Shown in pieces: positions 8,428 to 9,872 of a stretch of DNA of 9,872 nt. The translations under genes and the position numbers were made by a program. Positions within the stretch are counted from its first letter, which is position 1. Each line of letters opens with the position of its first letter. The stretch covers positions 1 to 9,872 of the forward strand of contig CALLQH010000311.1 in NCBI GenBank assembly GCA_938014945.1, in the 5' to 3' direction. The stretch comes from an uncultured bacterium. GTDB lineage: Bacteria; Pseudomonadota; Alphaproteobacteria; SP197. Under the pieces are notes generated by a model. It saw nothing but the letters and a program-made list of their open reading frames with translations. It did not search any database and was not told the origin of the DNA.

Positions 8428-8444
8428 GAGCCAGCCGGCGGCAA
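8416..8444 (-). promoter_or_regulatory. Candidate sigma70-type promoter for the yfgM-bamB-der unit
   Basis: On the minus strand there is a -35 TTGCCG (8444-8439), a 17-nt spacer and a -10 TATGTT (8421-8416). The predicted start near 8409 gives a leader of about 27 nt that carries the GGAGG ribosome-binding site at 8397-8393. Spacing and order are close to the consensus, and the position between divergent genes is where a promoter is needed. Confidence 0.6.
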
Positions 8445-8458
8445 CGGACGACCGTTGC
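8441..8458. promoter_or_regulatory. Perfect 7-bp-arm inverted repeat over the yfgM -35, candidate operator
   Basis: GCAACGG (8441-8447) and CCGTTGC (8452-8458) are perfect arms separated by ACGA. The left arm overlaps the -35 hexamer of the minus-strand promoter. The site lies about 45-60 bases before the divergent plus-strand start at 8502. An 18-bp dyad with mixed base composition at a promoter is a typical binding site for a homodimeric regulator; the protein is unknown. Confidence 0.5.
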
Positions 8459-8468
8459 GCCCCGGCTT

Positions 8469-8495
8469 TTGCGAAACCTCGGAAACGATTATGTT
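8469..8495 (+). promoter_or_regulatory. Weak candidate promoter for the Mpo1-like gene
   Basis: A -10-like TATGTT (8490-8495) lies 6 nt before the ATG at 8502, with TTGCGA (8469-8474) upstream at a short 15-nt spacing. If used, transcription would begin at or next to the start codon, implying a leaderless message. The short spacer makes this uncertain. Confidence 0.35.
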
Positions 8496-8501
8496 TTCTC
8501 C

Positions 8502-8855
8502 ATGGCAAGACCGCAGAGCTACCGCGAATTCTGGCCCTACTACGTGCGCGAGCACGCCAGGGCCCGCACACGCGCCCTGCATTTCGCAGGAACGGCCGGG
8601 GTCCTGGCCCTGATGGCGGCGGCCGCGATCCTTGCCAACGGCTGGCTCCTGCTCGCCCTGCCGGTGGTGGGTTACGGCTTTGCCTGGGCCGCCCATGCCT
8701 TTGTCGAGCGCAACAAACCGGCGACCTTCACGCATCCGTTGTGGAGCCTGATCGGAGATTTCCATATGTTTGCGCTGATGCTGGCCGGCCGCATGGAGCG
8801 CGAGGTCGAGCGCCACCGCGCGGGACCGCGGCTGGCGGACGTGCAGAAGCGATAG
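8502..8855 (+). CDS. Mpo1-like / DUF962 small membrane protein
   Basis: The 117-residue protein matches the DUF962 (Mpo1-like) family. Yeast Mpo1 is an Fe(II)-dependent dioxygenase that shortens 2-hydroxy fatty acids by one carbon (alpha-oxidation). Family landmarks here are YREFWPYYVREHARARTRALHFAGT near the N-terminus and, after a hydrophobic stretch (about 32-62), AHAFVERNKPATFTHPLWSLIGDFHMF. His18, His27, His65, His78 and His88 are candidates for metal binding; His27 and His65 lie in the best-conserved blocks as I recall the family. Two hydrophobic segments (about 30-47 and 48-64) suggest membrane embedding. The ATG at 8502 fits the family N-terminus, but no clear Shine-Dalgarno lies upstream. 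It is divergent from yfgM and followed after 77 nt by the GPP34 gene. The bacterial substrate is unknown. Confidence 0.85.
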   Translation: MARPQSYREFWPYYVREHARARTRALHFAGTAGVLALMAAAAILANGWLLLALPVVGYGFAWAAHAFVERNKPATFTHPLWSLIGDFHMFALMLAGRMEREVERHRAGPRLADVQKR

Positions 8856-8863
8856 AACAGGAA

Positions 8864-8878
8864 GCGGCGGACCGCCGC
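8864..8878 (+). other. Short GC hairpin after the Mpo1-like gene
   Basis: GCGGCG (8864-8869) and CGCCGC (8873-8878) form a 6-bp stem with a GAC loop, 9 nt after the stop codon. The following bases (CAATCGAAC) lack a T-run, so an intrinsic terminator is not supported. It may be a weak attenuating or stabilising stem between the two genes. Confidence 0.35.
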
Positions 8879-8917
8879 CAATCGAACAAGAATGAAGCGG
8901 CCGGGTGCCGCGACCAC

Positions 8918-8932
8918 GGGAGGGGAATCCCC
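8918..8932 (+). promoter_or_regulatory. Strong ribosome-binding site of the GPP34 gene inside a small hairpin
   Basis: GGGAGGGG (8918-8925) lies 7 nt before the ATG at 8933 and fixes this start over upstream in-frame codons. The last GGGG can pair with the CCCC (8929-8932) directly before the ATG around an AAT loop, so part of the site could be masked. Confidence 0.6.
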
Positions 8933-9577
8933 ATGCTGACGGTTGCCGAGGAAATGCTGCTGCTGGTGCTGGACGACAAGAGCGGCACCTTCATCACTGA
9001 GCCCGATATCAACATCAACTATGCCCTGGCCGGCGCCGTGCTCGCCGACCTGGCGCTCAAGGGCCGTATCGAGGCCGATCCCGACAAGCTGTTCGTGCTG
9101 GACGCCAAGCCCACGGGCGATGCCGTGCAGGATGCGGTGCTGGAGCGCATCAGCGAGGCCGACGAGGTACAGGACACCGCCTACTGGGTGGCCGAGATCG
9201 GCCAGCGCGGCGAGGAGGTGCGCGAGCATCTGCTGTCCCGCCTGGTCGACCGCGGCATCCTCAAGCGGGTCGACGAGAAGGTCCTGTGGGTCTTCGAGAC
9301 ACGCCGCTATCCCACGATCGACGGCCGCGAGGAGCGCGAGGTGAAGAAGCGCATCCTCGACACCCTGCTCAGCGAGGGCACGCCCGGCCCTGAAGACGCG
9401 GTGATCATCAGCCTGGCCGATTCCTGCAACCTGTTCCGTCAGATCCTGGGCGACCGGGAACTGGAGAACCTGCGCGGCCGGATCGAGGCGATCGCCGATT
9501 CCGATGCGATCGGCCTGGCCGTGGGCGAGACCATCCGCCAGGTGCGCGCCTCCGTCGCGCCGATGATCATGATGTGA
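8933..9577 (+). CDS. GPP34 family protein (GOLPH3/Vps74-like)
   Basis: The 214-residue protein matches the GPP34 domain over its whole length. It has the opening LTVAEEMLLLVLDDKSG (2-18), the helix ALAGAVLADLALKGRIEAD (31-49), AKPTGD (58-63), the YW-containing segment (84-85), LLSRLVDRGILKR (100-112) and FETRRYPTIDGREE (121-134). In eukaryotes GOLPH3/Vps74 are peripheral Golgi proteins that bind phosphatidylinositol 4-phosphate and retain glycosyltransferases. Bacterial members are best known from actinobacteria, and their function is unclear. By eye, the GOLPH3 residues that bind the lipid (Trp81 and Arg90 as I recall them) fall on Pro and Ala here, so PI4P binding is unlikely. No signal peptide or membrane helix is visible, so it should be cytosolic or peripheral. 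The start is set by a strong GGGAGGGG site. Neighbours are the Mpo1-like gene and a transporter. Confidence 0.85.
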   Translation: MLTVAEEMLLLVLDDKSGTFITEPDININYALAGAVLADLALKGRIEADPDKLFVLDAKPTGDAVQDAVLERISEADEVQDTAYWVAEIGQRGEEVREHLLSRLVDRGILKRVDEKVLWVFETRRYPTIDGREEREVKKRILDTLLSEGTPGPEDAVIISLADSCNLFRQILGDRELENLRGRIEAIADSDAIGLAVGETIRQVRASVAPMIMM

Positions 9578-9599
9578 GGCAACGCCGGCAGGATCTGTC

Positions 9600-9872
9600 G
9601 TGGGCGAGGTAACCCCGGCGCGCACCGCCCGCGGCATCCTGCTGATGATGCTCGCCATGGGCCTGATGGCGAGCATGGACGCCAGCGCCAAGCTGCTGGT
9701 GGAACACTATCCGATCCCCCAGATCCTGCTGGTACGCTTCCTGGTCTTCCTGGTCTTTGCCCTGGCGCTGGCGCGCCGGCGCGGCTTCCGCATCACCCTG
9801 CGCTCGCAGAAGCCGGGGCTGCAGGTGGTGCGCACCCTGGTCATGCTTGCCGAGATCTACGTCTTCGTCTGG
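9600..9872 (+). CDS. DMT superfamily (EamA-type) transporter, 5' part (runs off the window)
   Basis: The first 91 codons are present. The product starts MGEVTPARTARGILLMMLAM and shows hydrophobic segments at about 12-30, 40-58 and from 75 onward. The LLVRFLVFLVFALALARRRGF stretch, a helix with a leading Arg followed by a basic loop, and the later VVRTLVMLAEIYVFVW are typical of EamA/RhaT-like drug/metabolite transporters, which usually have ten helices in two EamA repeats and export small metabolites. GTG 9600 was chosen because AGGA lies 6 nt upstream and the start is 22 nt past the GPP34 stop; a start within the ATG cluster at 9645-9650 would remove part of the first helix. The substrate cannot be told. 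The frame is open to the window edge. Confidence 0.88.
   Translation, partial: MGEVTPARTARGILLMMLAMGLMASMDASAKLLVEHYPIPQILLVRFLVFLVFALALARRRGFRITLRSQKPGLQVVRTLVMLAEIYVFVW
9648..9676 (+). repeat. Perfect 11-bp-arm inverted repeat inside the transporter gene
   Basis: ATGCTCGCCAT (9648-9658) and ATGGCGAGCAT (9666-9676) are perfectly complementary around the 7-nt loop GGGCCTG. It starts 48 nt after the start codon and encodes MLAM-GL-MASM in the first membrane helix. In mRNA it would be a strong stem close to the start. Confidence 0.65.

Noticed and set aside
8383..8571. N-terminal extension of the yfgM-like gene
   Set aside because: The extension would cover the promoter, the ribosome-binding site and the start of the divergent gene; GTG 8382 with GGAGG fits the family better.

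Overview
The window is a gene-dense, visibly GC-rich stretch of a bacterial chromosome. Gene content and order (radA-cvpA-purF-SDR and yfgM-bamB-der), frequent GTG starts (five of the nine starts visible) and protein style point to an alphaproteobacterium, probably outside the best-studied genera. This is inferred from family knowledge, not from a database search. I see no tRNA, rRNA, CRISPR array, transposase or phage gene. No gene-free stretch exceeds 300 bases; the longest gap is 143 bases, upstream of der.

Layout: (1) 1-4810, plus strand: the 3' part of radA (DNA repair ATPase), cvpA (overlapping radA by ATGA), purF (first committed step of purine synthesis, Fe-S type), a short-chain dehydrogenase 7 nt after purF, then a PhyH-type Fe(II)/2-oxoglutarate dioxygenase. 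The close spacing suggests one transcription unit. (2) 4811-4916: a convergent gap holding a perfect 13-bp-arm palindrome that looks like a dispersed repeat. (3) 4917-8382, minus strand: yfgM-like, bamB-like and der, read in that order. This is the same order as the E. coli yfgM-bamB-der block and links membrane protein insertion, outer-membrane assembly and ribosome maturation. (4) 8383-8501: a divergent control region with a good sigma70-like promoter for yfgM and two perfect inverted repeats over its -35 and -10 elements. (5) 8502-9872, plus strand: a small Mpo1/DUF962-like membrane protein, a GPP34 (GOLPH3-like) protein and the first 91 codons of a DMT-family (EamA) transporter.

Most of the window is housekeeping. 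The less ordinary parts are the SDR-dioxygenase pair behind purF, the Mpo1-like and GPP34 genes side by side (both related to eukaryotic membrane-lipid proteins), the symmetric elements in the yfgM/mpo1 control region, and a few strong inverted repeats. I found no convincing new multi-gene system. The nearest candidate is a speculative lipid or fatty-acid alpha-oxidation theme shared by the PhyH and Mpo1-like proteins.
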